This document shows, in pieces, positions 1-7,519 of a DNA stretch of 46,603 nt. A program made the position numbers and the translations under genes. Source of the DNA: Vicinamibacteria bacterium (GTDB taxonomy: Bacteria; Acidobacteriota; Vicinamibacteria; Vicinamibacterales; UBA8438); assembly GCA_022820825.1 (NCBI GenBank), contig JAJEEU010000101.1:102682-149284 (forward strand), in the 5' to 3' direction. Each line of letters begins with the position of its first letter. The stretch's first letter is position 1. Under the pieces are notes generated by a model, which saw nothing but the letters and a program-made list of their open reading frames with translations, was not told the DNA's origin and made no database searches.

Positions 1-72
1 CCATCGTCCAGAGGCCTAGGATTCAGCCCTTTCAAGGCTGAGACACGGGTTCGAATCCCGTTGGGGACGCCA
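1..72 (+). tRNA. tRNA-Glu (anticodon TTC), 5' end cut by window edge
   Basis: The anticodon arm reads CAGCC-CTTTCAA-GGCTG, giving anticodon TTC (Glu). The T arm CGGGTTCGAATCCCG is intact. The 3' acceptor strand TGGGGAC (62-68) is followed by discriminator G69 and an encoded CCA (70-72). The matching 5' acceptor strand should be GTCCCCA, of which only CCA is present, so about four bases lie upstream of the window. Confidence 0.95.
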
Positions 73-143
73 TCCATACCGAACAAGTCCAGAACCTGCG
101 CCGGCGCCAATGGAAACCGCCGGGCACGCCTGCGTCGGTGTCG

Positions 144-1592
144 TCACGACCGATCACCGTGAAGCGGGCAACCGCCGGGTGCCGCCTCCGTGGGACTGAC
201 CGCCTCGGCTTCCGGCGCCTGGCGTCCCGGGGCCGCGGTACGCGCTGCGTAGCGGACACGCGCCGGCTCTGCCGGCCAGCGAGTCAAGGCGCCGGCCGCC
301 GGCCGCGGCGGATCGAGCAACTCCATGTCGTAGTGCCGGGCGAGCAGCGCCACGACGACCTTCATTTCCAGGCGCGCGAAATTGACGCCGATGCAACGGT
401 GCACGCCGCCGCCGAATCCGATGAGGCGGTTGGCCTCCAGGCTGGCCGCGGCGCTGCCGCGCTCGAAGCGGCTCGGCCGGTAGGCGAGCGGATCAGGGAA
501 TACCTCGGGCATCAGGTGCGACACGCACGGCGCCGCCAGCACATACTCTCCCCGCGGTACCCGGTACGGGCCGAACCGGACGTCCTCGGTGGCCCGACGC
601 AGGGCCATATGGGCGACCGGATGGAGCCGCTCGCTCTCCTTCACCGCGCACTCCACCCTGGCCAGCGCGCTGACCTGCGGCCAACCGATGTCGGCGGACG
701 CCCGGTCCCCCAGCACGCCGTCGACCTCCTTGCGCACCTCCTCCAGGTAGTCGGGATGCTGGAGCAGGTCGATCAGCGTCCACGCCAACTGACCCGCCGT
801 GGTCTCGTGCCCCGCCCATATCAGCATCAGCGTGAAGTTGACCGCCATCTCGTCGGAGATCGGCTCCCCGTCCGCGAACCTGGCGTTGATCAGGTTCTGA
901 AAGAAGTCCGGCGGATCAACCGGACGCTCGCGGCGATGGCGAATCCATTCGCCGAAAATGCGATCGAGCTTGCGGCGCGCCCGGCGGCTTCGCCGAAGGT
1001 GCGGGAGCGGCAGCCACTGGGGCCAGGTCACCTGCATGCCTCTCGAGAAGTCGCGGAAGCAGTCGAAGAAGCTGTCATCCAGCCTGCGCCGGAAATCGCG
1101 CCCCAGGAACGCGTGCGCCGCGATGTCCATCACCAGCGGGCCGACCTCCGATATCAGGTCGATCTCGCCTGCGTCGCCCAGCCGGGCGATCAGGCCCTCG
1201 GTCTCCTCCACCATCGGCGCCACGTACGAACGCATGGCGTCGGCCTTGAATTTCGGCAGGACGACCGCTCGCTGCCGAAGGTACTCCTCCTGGGGCGCCA
1301 GGAAAAAGAACTCGCCGCCGAACATGCGCGGGAAGAAGGGATAGCCCTCGCGGATGGACAGGAGTCGGTCGGTCTCGCGGAAGAACACCTTGTTGTGCTC
1401 CGGACCCAGCACCACCGTGTACCAGCTGGCGCCGAGCCGGCAGCGGAAGACATCACCATTCTCGCGCCAGCCACGGTGCAGGAATGCCTCGGGACTCCTT
1501 ACGTACTCCGGGGTGTGCCCCAAAAGCCGGTTGCCACCCGCCAGGATCGGTGCGACAGGCGCCGCCACGCGCTGCAAGGCGATGGTCGTCAT
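144..1592 (-). CDS. Cytochrome P450
   Basis: Haem-thiolate monooxygenase of 482 aa, soluble (no membrane anchor), of a normal bacterial length. The I-helix oxygen-activation motif AGHETT is at residues 260-265, the ExxR motif (E319-S-E-R322) follows, and the haem-binding loop FGGGVHRCIG carries the cysteine ligand C400. The start is supported by a purine-rich ribosome site (GGAGGCGAGAGG) just upstream of the ATG at 1592. No ferredoxin or ferredoxin reductase gene is next to it, so electrons must come from elsewhere. The substrate cannot be read from the sequence. It stands alone on the minus strand between tRNA-Glu and a STAS-protein operon, with 300 bp of its own upstream region. Confidence 0.96.
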   Translation of the reverse strand: MTTIALQRVAAPVAPILAGGNRLLGHTPEYVRSPEAFLHRGWRENGDVFRCRLGASWYTVVLGPEHNKVFFRETDRLLSIREGYPFFPRMFGGEFFFLAPQEEYLRQRAVVLPKFKADAMRSYVAPMVEETEGLIARLGDAGEIDLISEVGPLVMDIAAHAFLGRDFRRRLDDSFFDCFRDFSRGMQVTWPQWLPLPHLRRSRRARRKLDRIFGEWIRHRRERPVDPPDFFQNLINARFADGEPISDEMAVNFTLMLIWAGHETTAGQLAWTLIDLLQHPDYLEEVRKEVDGVLGDRASADIGWPQVSALARVECAVKESERLHPVAHMALRRATEDVRFGPYRVPRGEYVLAAPCVSHLMPEVFPDPLAYRPSRFERGSAAASLEANRLIGFGGGVHRCIGVNFARLEMKVVVALLARHYDMELLDPPRPAAGALTRWPAEPARVRYAARTAAPGRQAPEAEAVSPTEAAPGGCPLHGDRS

Positions 1593-1892
1593 GTCCTCTC
1601 GCCTCCTGACCAGAAAAACGTCGCCTCGACGCGACCGACGGAAGCGCGTTCACATCGAGGTCACGTATGCCCTCGTACTCGAACGAGAATGAATGCTACC
1701 CGCTTGATATGTCGTTCGCGTGACCAAATGGTGGAAAGACGTGTAGTTCTCGTGCACCTACGAAATAGTTCGTGGGAAAGAGGTGTGGCGGCCGCGAGCA
1801 GCTTCCGAAGAAGTGGCGGCCGGCGCGGCGACGCCGCGACTACTGCGGTCCGGGCTCGCCGTCCGGACCGGTGGCCCAGCCGTTCACCTTCG
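1593..1892. other. Intergenic region upstream of the P450 gene
   Basis: These 300 bp hold no credible gene. They must contain the P450 promoter on the minus strand. One small inverted repeat is visible, CTCGT(1672-1676)-6 nt-ACGAG(1683-1687), about 85 bp upstream of the P450 start, which could be a regulator site. I see no strong -35/-10 pair. Confidence 0.4.
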
Positions 1893-2270
1893 TCAAGAGG
1901 ATCTCGCCGGACCGCTGGCCGCGAGGGGAACGCAGGCGGCGGCGACAGCCGCTGCGCGCGACGCCTCGGTCCGGATAATCCGATCCATGCCGCTGATTCG
2001 GAATATATCCTCGACGCGGGCGCTCATCGCACAGACGGCCAGCGTCCGGTTGCTCGCCTTGAGCGTCTTGGCGGCGAGCAGCAGCACCCGCAGGCCCGAG
2101 CTGCTGATGAATTCCAGGCGGCCGCAGTCGATGACCATCTGGCGCTCGCCGTTGTTGATGAGCCCCATGACGAGCAACTCGAACGAGCGGGCGTTGCTGC
2201 CATCGATCCGTTCGATTGGCAGAAGCACCAGCGCGTCGCCGTCCCGCTCCTGCTCGACCTTGATGTTCAT
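1893..2270 (-). CDS. STAS-domain protein (anti-anti-sigma factor type)
   Basis: 125-aa protein with one STAS domain over about residues 1-105. The hallmark is the stretch around FISSSGLRVLLLAAK (about residues 54-68), where the serine in the SSSG loop is the site phosphorylated in SpoIIAA/RsbV-type proteins. Such proteins bind or release anti-sigma factors in partner switching. The family loop is usually D-[ST]-[ST]-G; here Ile-Ser replaces the leading Asp. The C-terminal 20 residues are Ala-rich and probably disordered. It is the last gene of a minus-strand set with two small unknown proteins (2292-2519 and 2526-2726). No cognate RsbW-like kinase or PP2C phosphatase is in the window, so its partner is unknown. 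Confidence 0.85.
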   Translation of the reverse strand: MNIKVEQERDGDALVLLPIERIDGSNARSFELLVMGLINNGERQMVIDCGRLEFISSSGLRVLLLAAKTLKASNRTLAVCAMSARVEDIFRISGMDRIIRTEASRAAAVAAACVPLAASGPARSS

Positions 2271-2291
2271 GGATGTGCTCTTTCACAGGCG

Positions 2292-2519
2292 TCACGATGA
2301 TCCCGTTCGACGGTTGGCATTGGCATCCTGAATGAAGCCCGCTTCAATCAGCCATGCTCGAATGAGTTGATAGGGATCACCGGGATGGCGGAACTGTATG
2401 TCGTGGCGGTCGGTGCTGAGATAGGTGTAGAACAGCAACGCAGCGTTGGCGGACGCCTTGTCGCCGTTCCACTCCTCCCATTCCAGCAGGACGGCGCGCC
2501 TGGTGTCCTCTTGTTCCAT
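2292..2519 (-). CDS. Small protein of unknown function (75 aa)
   Basis: Unrecognised 75-aa soluble protein, acidic in its first half (MEQEDTRRAVLLEWEEW), with an aromatic-rich middle (LLFYTYLSTDRHDIQF) and a C-terminal RAWLIEAGFI segment. It has no signal peptide, membrane segment or cysteine. It lies 6 bp after the stop of the 66-aa gene and 21 bp before the STAS gene start, so the three look like one transcript. The amino-acid composition and tight spacing favour a real gene. No clear Shine-Dalgarno sequence precedes the ATG, so translation may be coupled to the upstream gene. Confidence 0.6.
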   Translation of the reverse strand: MEQEDTRRAVLLEWEEWNGDKASANAALLFYTYLSTDRHDIQFRHPGDPYQLIRAWLIEAGFIQDANANRRTGSS

Positions 2520-2525
2520 CGTGCG

Positions 2526-2726
2526 TTACCCGGGCGCACCGCTGGTGGGTTTCCCTCCCGGAACGACCCGTATCTCCTCGACATCGGTGACGTGCAGCTC
2601 CATCACCACGTCTGTCGAGCCCTTGAACCGCAGGCGGGTCCCGTCAGGGGAGAGCGCCAGCTCCGCGGCGTGGATTAGAGTTTCACCACCATCTGTCATG
2701 GTAATGACGAATTGAATTGCGTTCAT
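2526..2726 (-). CDS. Small protein of unknown function (66 aa), first gene of the STAS operon
   Basis: Unrecognised 66-aa protein predicted to be mostly beta strand (MNAIQFVITMTDGG, then RLRFKGSTDVVMELHVTDVEEIRVV). No signal peptide, membrane segment or cysteine is visible. I chose the ATG at 2726, preceded by CAGGGGCGC. A GTG at 2801 would add 25 residues that overlap the divergent gene's ribosome site and look non-coding. The gene is divergent from the SnoaL-like gene (start 2804), with 77 bp between the starts, and is followed closely by the 75-aa and STAS genes. Confidence 0.55.
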   Translation of the reverse strand: MNAIQFVITMTDGGETLIHAAELALSPDGTRLRFKGSTDVVMELHVTDVEEIRVVPGGKPTSGAPG

Positions 2727-2803
2727 GGCTTGCGCCCCTGCTCGTCCATACCGCAGCGGCGCTTTTGCACACGGCCCATGATACAAGAAATGGGGGGGCA
2801 CTC

Positions 2804-3682
2804 ATGATCAGGCTGACCTTCATGACCGACGCGCGGCGGGTCATCGGCGCGTCGACCCCCGAAGGCAACGCACGGCGTTTCGCCCTGTTGCCGCCCGCCC
2901 TGCCGCAGGTGATGGCGCGGCTGTACGCCGCCGCCGCAGTTGCAGTCGGCGGCCGGTCATTGGCCGGCGCCGCGCAGCCGGTGCTGCGCGAGAGCGCCAA
3001 GTACATCCTGGCGACCGAGCCTGACCCTGCGGCGGCGGGCGAGCTCGCGCACGCCGAGCTCTGCACGAATCACATCGAGCTGGTGGAGCGCTTCCGCGAC
3101 TCGGAAGAAGAGCTCAACGTCATCGGCGGACTGACCGTCTTGCGCATGTTCCTGCACCACGCCGCGCGGCTGGACATTGCCGAGACGTCAGCCGACGTCC
3201 CCGGCGACCTCGTCTTCGATGACTGGGTCACCGCGGGCTTCGACGTCACCGTCGTGGACGAATGGGAAGGCGGGCGAACGCTGCGCGCCAGCCGGCCGGA
3301 GGGCGCGGCGGCGCGCAACAAGCGCAACGCCATGGCGCTCTACGACGTCATGTTCAACTGGGACCGGCCGCGCGATGCGGCGCGGCTGTTCCTCGGCGAC
3401 CGCTACACGCAGCACAACCCCCACGTCGCCGACGGTCCGGCCGCATTCGTCGATTACTTCGAGCGCATGGCCGGCGAGTATCCGGGCAAGCGGGTCACGT
3501 TCAAGCGCGCCCTCGCCGAGGGCAACATGGTAGTGCTGCACTGCCACCAGCACTGGCCGGGCGACCACGACTACGCCGGCATCGACATCTTTCGCTTCGA
3601 CGACGCCGGGCGCGTCGTCGAGCACTGGGACGTCCTGCAGGTGATGCCGGAACGGTCCGCCAACCCGAACGGCATGTTCTGA
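2804..3682 (+). CDS. SnoaL-like (NTF2-fold) protein with an unassigned N-terminal half
   Basis: 292-aa protein. About residues 165-285 form a SnoaL/polyketide-cyclase-like domain: YTQHNPHVADGPAAF, then the core MVVLHCHQHWPGDHDY and FRFDDAGRVVEHWDVLQ, which matches the family's usual strand with the conserved His-Trp-Asp. The first 160 residues are not a second copy and I do not recognise them; they contain a helical block (about 50-120) and an acidic stretch. The ORF can be extended upstream to 2717, but the ATG at 2804 has a G-rich ribosome site directly before it. Its role may be a hydrolase or isomerase on a small polyketide- or steroid-like substrate, but members differ widely. A short GC palindrome plus T4 lies just after the stop. 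Confidence 0.75.
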   Translation: MIRLTFMTDARRVIGASTPEGNARRFALLPPALPQVMARLYAAAAVAVGGRSLAGAAQPVLRESAKYILATEPDPAAAGELAHAELCTNHIELVERFRDSEEELNVIGGLTVLRMFLHHAARLDIAETSADVPGDLVFDDWVTAGFDVTVVDEWEGGRTLRASRPEGAAARNKRNAMALYDVMFNWDRPRDAARLFLGDRYTQHNPHVADGPAAFVDYFERMAGEYPGKRVTFKRALAEGNMVVLHCHQHWPGDHDYAGIDIFRFDDAGRVVEHWDVLQVMPERSANPNGMF

Positions 3683-3700
3683 ACGCCGTCCGGGCATCCC

Positions 3701-3718
3701 CCCGCTAGCGGGCCTTTT
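3701..3718 (+). terminator. Weak terminator-like palindrome after the SnoaL-like gene
   Basis: The palindrome CCCGCTAGCGGG (3701-3712) is followed by CC and TTTT (3715-3718), 18 bp after the stop at 3682. It overlaps the last codons of the convergent gene. With a 4-nt loop the stem is only 4 bp, so the call is weak. Confidence 0.3.
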
Positions 3719-4664
3719 CCTCCGCCCTGGCGCCGGCCAGGGTGTTGAACATGGCGTAGTTGCCCTCGTGGCAGGCGTACTCGAAGAGCGGGCCGTCGCT
3801 CCTGGGGATCGGAACGCGAACGGTCCACGGGCTCGTCCACGTATCCGGATCGGTAATGGTCGCCTCGTAATGGAGGGTCCCGGCATCCGCGCGAGAGAAG
3901 CGCTCGACCAGGTGCAACCCCGACCGCGAGCCCTTGAAGTTCGTCTTGTCGCTGAAGTTCGTGGTCTCGACCACCAGCGTGTCGCCGTCCCAGTGCCCGC
4001 GCGGATCGCCGTGCCATTGCCGGATGGGGTCAGCGACGTGTGGCCGTCCGTCCAGCGGAATCACGCGCGTCTCGTGGATCATCTCCATGTGGATGACCAC
4101 GTGGTCGGGCGTCTGCAGCAGCAGCACGATGTTGTTGTAGAAGTCCGGCAGCCGCGGCAGGCCGCGCGTGAGGCAGCGCTCCCACAGGCTGCGCCCCTCG
4201 GGCCCGTCGTTGTGGCGCCGCACCTCGGCGACTTGCGCCGGCACGCCCTGGCTCGATTCGAGCGCCAGCGCTTCCCGCCGTGCGCCTTGCGGCGTGAGCG
4301 GCGGCACGCGGCCGTCCGGCGGGTCCACAACCAGCGACGTCTGGCGCGAGACGTCCCGTTGCGGCATCCAGAACTGGTTGTAGCCCTGGAGCAGGATCGG
4401 ATCGCCCGGCCGGGGTCCGCCGTCGTCGAGCCGCCGTTGCTCGTTGGCCGCCGCCGCCGCGGCCAGCTCCTCGTCGGTGAGCTCCAGGCGCTCGCCAAGG
4501 CCGGCGGGGCGCTCCAGCGGCGTGACGATGTTGTTGACCCACATGCCCTGCAGGTCCGGATCGCCCCACGGCGTGCGCTCCTGGCCGGCCGCCGGCAGCG
4601 GCAGCAGCAACGCCAGCGCCGTCAACGCCGTCAACGCCCGCAACGACCGCTCGCGCTCAGTCAT
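3705..4664 (-). CDS. Secreted protein of unknown function (paralogue of 12282-13280)
   Basis: 319-aa exported protein with signal peptide (residues about 1-28, ending LPLPAAGQ) and a start at 4664 chosen because GGAGAGGACCG precedes the ATG. The mature N-terminus begins with WGDPDLQGMW, a family hallmark. Other conserved blocks shared with the second copy are TSLVVDPPDGR, ERCLTRG, HETRVIPLDGR, GDTLVVETTNFSDK and YACHEGNY near the C-terminus. I cannot assign a fold or activity. Such proteins are common in secreted gene clusters of Acidobacteria-like genomes (general recollection). The gene is next to an SMP-30-like lipoprotein and a PQQ dehydrogenase on the same strand, so it probably works with periplasmic oxidation of an organic substrate. 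Confidence 0.8.
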   Translation of the reverse strand: MTERERSLRALTALTALALLLPLPAAGQERTPWGDPDLQGMWVNNIVTPLERPAGLGERLELTDEELAAAAAANEQRRLDDGGPRPGDPILLQGYNQFWMPQRDVSRQTSLVVDPPDGRVPPLTPQGARREALALESSQGVPAQVAEVRRHNDGPEGRSLWERCLTRGLPRLPDFYNNIVLLLQTPDHVVIHMEMIHETRVIPLDGRPHVADPIRQWHGDPRGHWDGDTLVVETTNFSDKTNFKGSRSGLHLVERFSRADAGTLHYEATITDPDTWTSPWTVRVPIPRSDGPLFEYACHEGNYAMFNTLAGARAEEKAR

Positions 4665-4713
4665 CGGTCCTCTCCAATTCCGCATGGCGCCGTCCGGGCC
4701 GCCGCAGCGGCGT

Positions 4714-5748
4714 TCACGGTATCGCCCCCTCCGCGGTGAGCCGCACGCGGTACAACCCGGTTGAAGCGGTCATGTACAGCGTCCGCCCGTCGTCGCCCCA
4801 GGCCACGTTGGCCGTCACCTCGCCGGTCATGATGGTGCCCAGGTGCTCGCCCTCCGGCGACAGCACCCATACCCCGCCCGGACCGGTCGCGTAGACGTTG
4901 CCCGCCAGGTCGACCTTCATGCCGTCGGCCACGCCCCGCGCGCCCTGCGGGTCTTCGATCGCGAAGAACACGCGCCGGTCCGTCACGCCGTCGGCGCCCA
5001 GCTCGTACGCCATCCAGCGGATGTCGTCGGCGGCCGAGTTGGCCACGTACAGAATCGACTCGTCGGGCGACAGCGCGATGCCGTTCGGGCGCGGATGGTC
5101 CTGCACGAGCAGCTCCAGCCCGCCGTCGGGACTCAAGCGATAGATGCCGTTGAAGTCGAGCTCGCGCAAGGGCGACGCGTCGCGCCCTTCGAGGCCGGAG
5201 CCGGGGTCGGTGAAGTACAGCGTGCCGTCCGACGAGTACGTCGCGTCGTTCGGGCCGTTCAGCCGGCGGCCTTCGTATTCGCCCACCAGCGTCGTGCGCG
5301 TGCCGTCCGCCTCGAGGCGGGAGATGACCCGGTTGCCATGCTCGCACAGGATGAGCCGGCCCTCGGCGTCAATGGTCAGGCCGTTCGAGCTGTACGACCG
5401 CAGGCCGGCGAGGTCGCCGGTGTATACCGGGTCGATGTACGCCTGGGCGCCGCCGGCCTCCGTCCATGCAAAGACCTGGTTGCCCCGCACGTCCGAGAAC
5501 AGCAGCCGCGACTCGCGGCGGTCCCATACCGGTCCCTCGCTGAAGACGAACCCCTCGGCCAGCTTCTCGATCCGCGCGTCCGCCGGCACGATGGCGTCGA
5601 GCCGGGGGTCGACCCGCAGCACGCCTCCAATGCTCTCCTGCGCCGGCGCCGCCGGCTCGGCCGGTTCAGGCTCGGGCGCCGGCTCGGGGGCGCCGCACGC
5701 CATGGCGCCAGCAAGGAGCAATGCAACGGGGAGGAATGACCTGTTCAT
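4714..5748 (-). CDS. SMP-30/gluconolactonase family lipoprotein
   Basis: 344-aa six-bladed beta-propeller of the SMP-30/gluconolactonase/LRE family. The N-terminus MNRSFLPVALLLAGAMAC looks like a lipoprotein signal with C18 as the lipidated residue, followed by a Pro/Glu-rich linker. Family motifs are visible: FVFSEGPVWDRRESRLLFSD (the metal-binding Glu in EGP), RRLNGPNDATYSSDGTLYFTDP (Asn-Asp metal ligands) and HPRPNGIALSPDESILYV. It probably hydrolyses a lactone in the periplasm. The start is the ATG at 5748; an upstream GTG (5772) is possible but would spoil the signal peptide. The PQQ dehydrogenase upstream ends 30 bp away on the same strand. A dehydrogenase making a lactone and a lactonase opening it would be a natural pair (inference). 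Confidence 0.88.
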   Translation of the reverse strand: MNRSFLPVALLLAGAMACGAPEPAPEPEPAEPAAPAQESIGGVLRVDPRLDAIVPADARIEKLAEGFVFSEGPVWDRRESRLLFSDVRGNQVFAWTEAGGAQAYIDPVYTGDLAGLRSYSSNGLTIDAEGRLILCEHGNRVISRLEADGTRTTLVGEYEGRRLNGPNDATYSSDGTLYFTDPGSGLEGRDASPLRELDFNGIYRLSPDGGLELLVQDHPRPNGIALSPDESILYVANSAADDIRWMAYELGADGVTDRRVFFAIEDPQGARGVADGMKVDLAGNVYATGPGGVWVLSPEGEHLGTIMTGEVTANVAWGDDGRTLYMTASTGLYRVRLTAEGAIP

Positions 5749-5778
5749 TACGTGCCACCGATTCCCTTCCACGCCGAA

Positions 5779-7476
5779 TCAATCCCGGAGCGCGAACGCC
5801 GACAGCGATTGTCCGGCCACAATCGTCACGTACTGTTTGCCGTCGACCTCGTAGGTCACCGGGCCGCTCTCGATCTGCCCTCCCAGGTTGACCTTCCAGA
5901 GCTGCTCGCCGTTGCGGGCGTCGTGGGCCTGAAAATAACCCGAGCGCGCGCCGCTGAACAGCAGATCCGAAGCGGTGGTCAGCAGCCCGCTGCGGATGAC
6001 GTCCGTCAGCTCGAAGCGCCAGCGTTCCTCGCCCGTCAGCGCATCGAGCGCCAGCACCGCGCCGTAGCCCGCTGCCGTGGTCCAGTTGTTGATCGGGCCG
6101 GGGCCCCGGGTGGGCACGGTCGGGGCGCCGGGCACGGGCTGGACGTTCGTCGGATAGCCGCCGTGAAAGGGCTCGCCCGGCTCGTGCACCTGCGGCAGCG
6201 GATTGAATATCGAGGCGCGGTCCTCCCACGCGGAAACGTAGAACAGCTCCGTCCGGGGGCTGTACGACGGCGAGTACCAGTTCGTGGCGCCCGTGAGGGA
6301 AGGAAACGTCGGTTCGCCCGGCGCCTGCGGTGTCGCGATCGGCCGCCCGCTGTCGTCGAGGCCCTCCGCCCAGTTGACCTTGACGAACGCGCGGCCGGTC
6401 AGGAAGCGCCCGGTCGCGCGATCCAGGACGTAGTATAACCCGTTGCGGTTCGCCCAGAGCATCGCCTTCAGGGTGGTCCCGCCGCGCCGGATGTCGGCCA
6501 GCACCGGGATCTGCACCGCGTCGTAGTCGTAGGGATCGCCGGGCGTGAACTGGAAGTGCCAGCGCAACTCGCCGCTGTCGGCGTCGAGCGCCACCACGGA
6601 GCTGGTGTACAGGTTGTCGCCGGGCCGCTGGGAAGGGTTCCAGTCGGGACCGGGATTGCCTACCCCCCAGTACGTCAGATTGAGCTCCGGGTCGTACGAC
6701 CCGGTGATCCAGACCGCCCCCCCGCCGTGCTTCCAGGCCTCGGGATCGCAGTACGTCTCGGGATCCGGCGGACACGGCTCCCAAGTCTCGTGGCCGGGCT
6801 CGCCCGGCGCCGGAATGGTGTGGAAGCGCCAGACTTCCTCGCCCGTCGCCGCGTCGAGCGCGGAGATGAAGCCGCGAATGCCGCGGTCCCCACCCGAGGT
6901 TCCGACGAGCACCAGGTCGTTGATGGCCAGCGGCGCGAGCGTGAACGAGTACTGCAGCCGGTTGTCGGCCAGCTCCACGTCCCACAGCTCGGCGCCGGTC
7001 GCCGCATCGAGCGCCACGACGTGCGCGTCGAGCGTGGCCATGAACACCCGCTCGCCGAGCAGCGCCACGCCGCGATTGTTGTACCCGCAGCAGGACTTGA
7101 CGTCGGGCGGCGTCGGATAGCTGTAGATCCAGAACACCCGACCCGTCCGCGCGTCCAGCGCCACGACATCGTTGGGCCGCTGCGTGACGTACATGATGCC
7201 GTCCACCACCAGCGGCGTCGGCGTCCAGGCCAGGCCGAATGCGGTCGACTGGTACACCCACTGCTGCTCGAGGCTCGAGACGTTCTCGGGGGTGATCTGA
7301 TCCAGCCTGCTGTAGCGGTCGCTGTTGTAGTTGCCGGAATAGGTGAGCCAGTTGTGGGGTTCCTCGGTGGCCCGCTCGAGCCGGTCGGAGCCGACCTGCG
7401 CGCGGCCGGAGGCAAGCGCCGCCGCGGTGAGCAGCGCCGCGATCGACAGCCGGCGCAAGGCGTTTGCCGGCATCAT
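5779..7476 (-). CDS. PQQ-dependent alcohol dehydrogenase, exported, Asp-x-Asp (lanthanide-type) signature
   Basis: 565-aa quinoprotein of the methanol/ethanol dehydrogenase family, an eight-bladed propeller. The signal peptide ends near ASGRAQ (residue 26). The adjacent cysteines C129-C130 (KSCCGYNNRG) match the disulfide ring over PQQ. The segment TPGDPYDYDA puts the presumed catalytic base at D317 and a second Asp at D319, the position that separates lanthanide XoxF (Asp) from calcium MxaF (Ala). The usual metal-ligand Glu of the GAELGVRG motif is Asp (D197 in GGDRGIRG). There is no C-terminal cytochrome c domain, and no cytochrome or XoxJ-like gene is nearby. The start is one of two adjacent ATGs (7476/7473); the ribosome site is weak. 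It is divergent from the NHL lipoprotein gene. Confidence 0.93.
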   Translation of the reverse strand: MMPANALRRLSIAALLTAAALASGRAQVGSDRLERATEEPHNWLTYSGNYNSDRYSRLDQITPENVSSLEQQWVYQSTAFGLAWTPTPLVVDGIMYVTQRPNDVVALDARTGRVFWIYSYPTPPDVKSCCGYNNRGVALLGERVFMATLDAHVVALDAATGAELWDVELADNRLQYSFTLAPLAINDLVLVGTSGGDRGIRGFISALDAATGEEVWRFHTIPAPGEPGHETWEPCPPDPETYCDPEAWKHGGGAVWITGSYDPELNLTYWGVGNPGPDWNPSQRPGDNLYTSSVVALDADSGELRWHFQFTPGDPYDYDAVQIPVLADIRRGGTTLKAMLWANRNGLYYVLDRATGRFLTGRAFVKVNWAEGLDDSGRPIATPQAPGEPTFPSLTGATNWYSPSYSPRTELFYVSAWEDRASIFNPLPQVHEPGEPFHGGYPTNVQPVPGAPTVPTRGPGPINNWTTAAGYGAVLALDALTGEERWRFELTDVIRSGLLTTASDLLFSGARSGYFQAHDARNGEQLWKVNLGGQIESGPVTYEVDGKQYVTIVAGQSLSAFALRD

Positions 7477-7492
7477 CAACCGGATACAATCC
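7463..7492 (+). promoter_or_regulatory. Possible promoter and small palindrome between the PQQ dehydrogenase and NHL genes
   Basis: The 43-bp divergent gap contains TACAAT (7485-7490), one base from the -10 consensus, with TTTGCC (7463-7468) 16 bp upstream as a poor -35. TACAAT sits inside the inverted repeat GGAT-ACA-ATCC (7482-7492). It would serve the plus-strand NHL gene, and a bound regulator could affect both genes. Confidence 0.35.
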
Positions 7493-7519
7493 AGACACGT
7501 AACCATGGGGCGAGAGCTA

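Noticed and set aside
138-2300. A 720-aa plus-strand open frame
   Set aside because: Antisense to the P450 gene, whose haem, ExxR and I-helix motifs are all intact.
2526-2801. A 91-aa version of the 66-aa protein starting at GTG 2801
   Set aside because: The extra 25 residues overlap the ribosome site of the divergent SnoaL-like gene, and the start has no ribosome site of its own; the ATG at 2726 is better.
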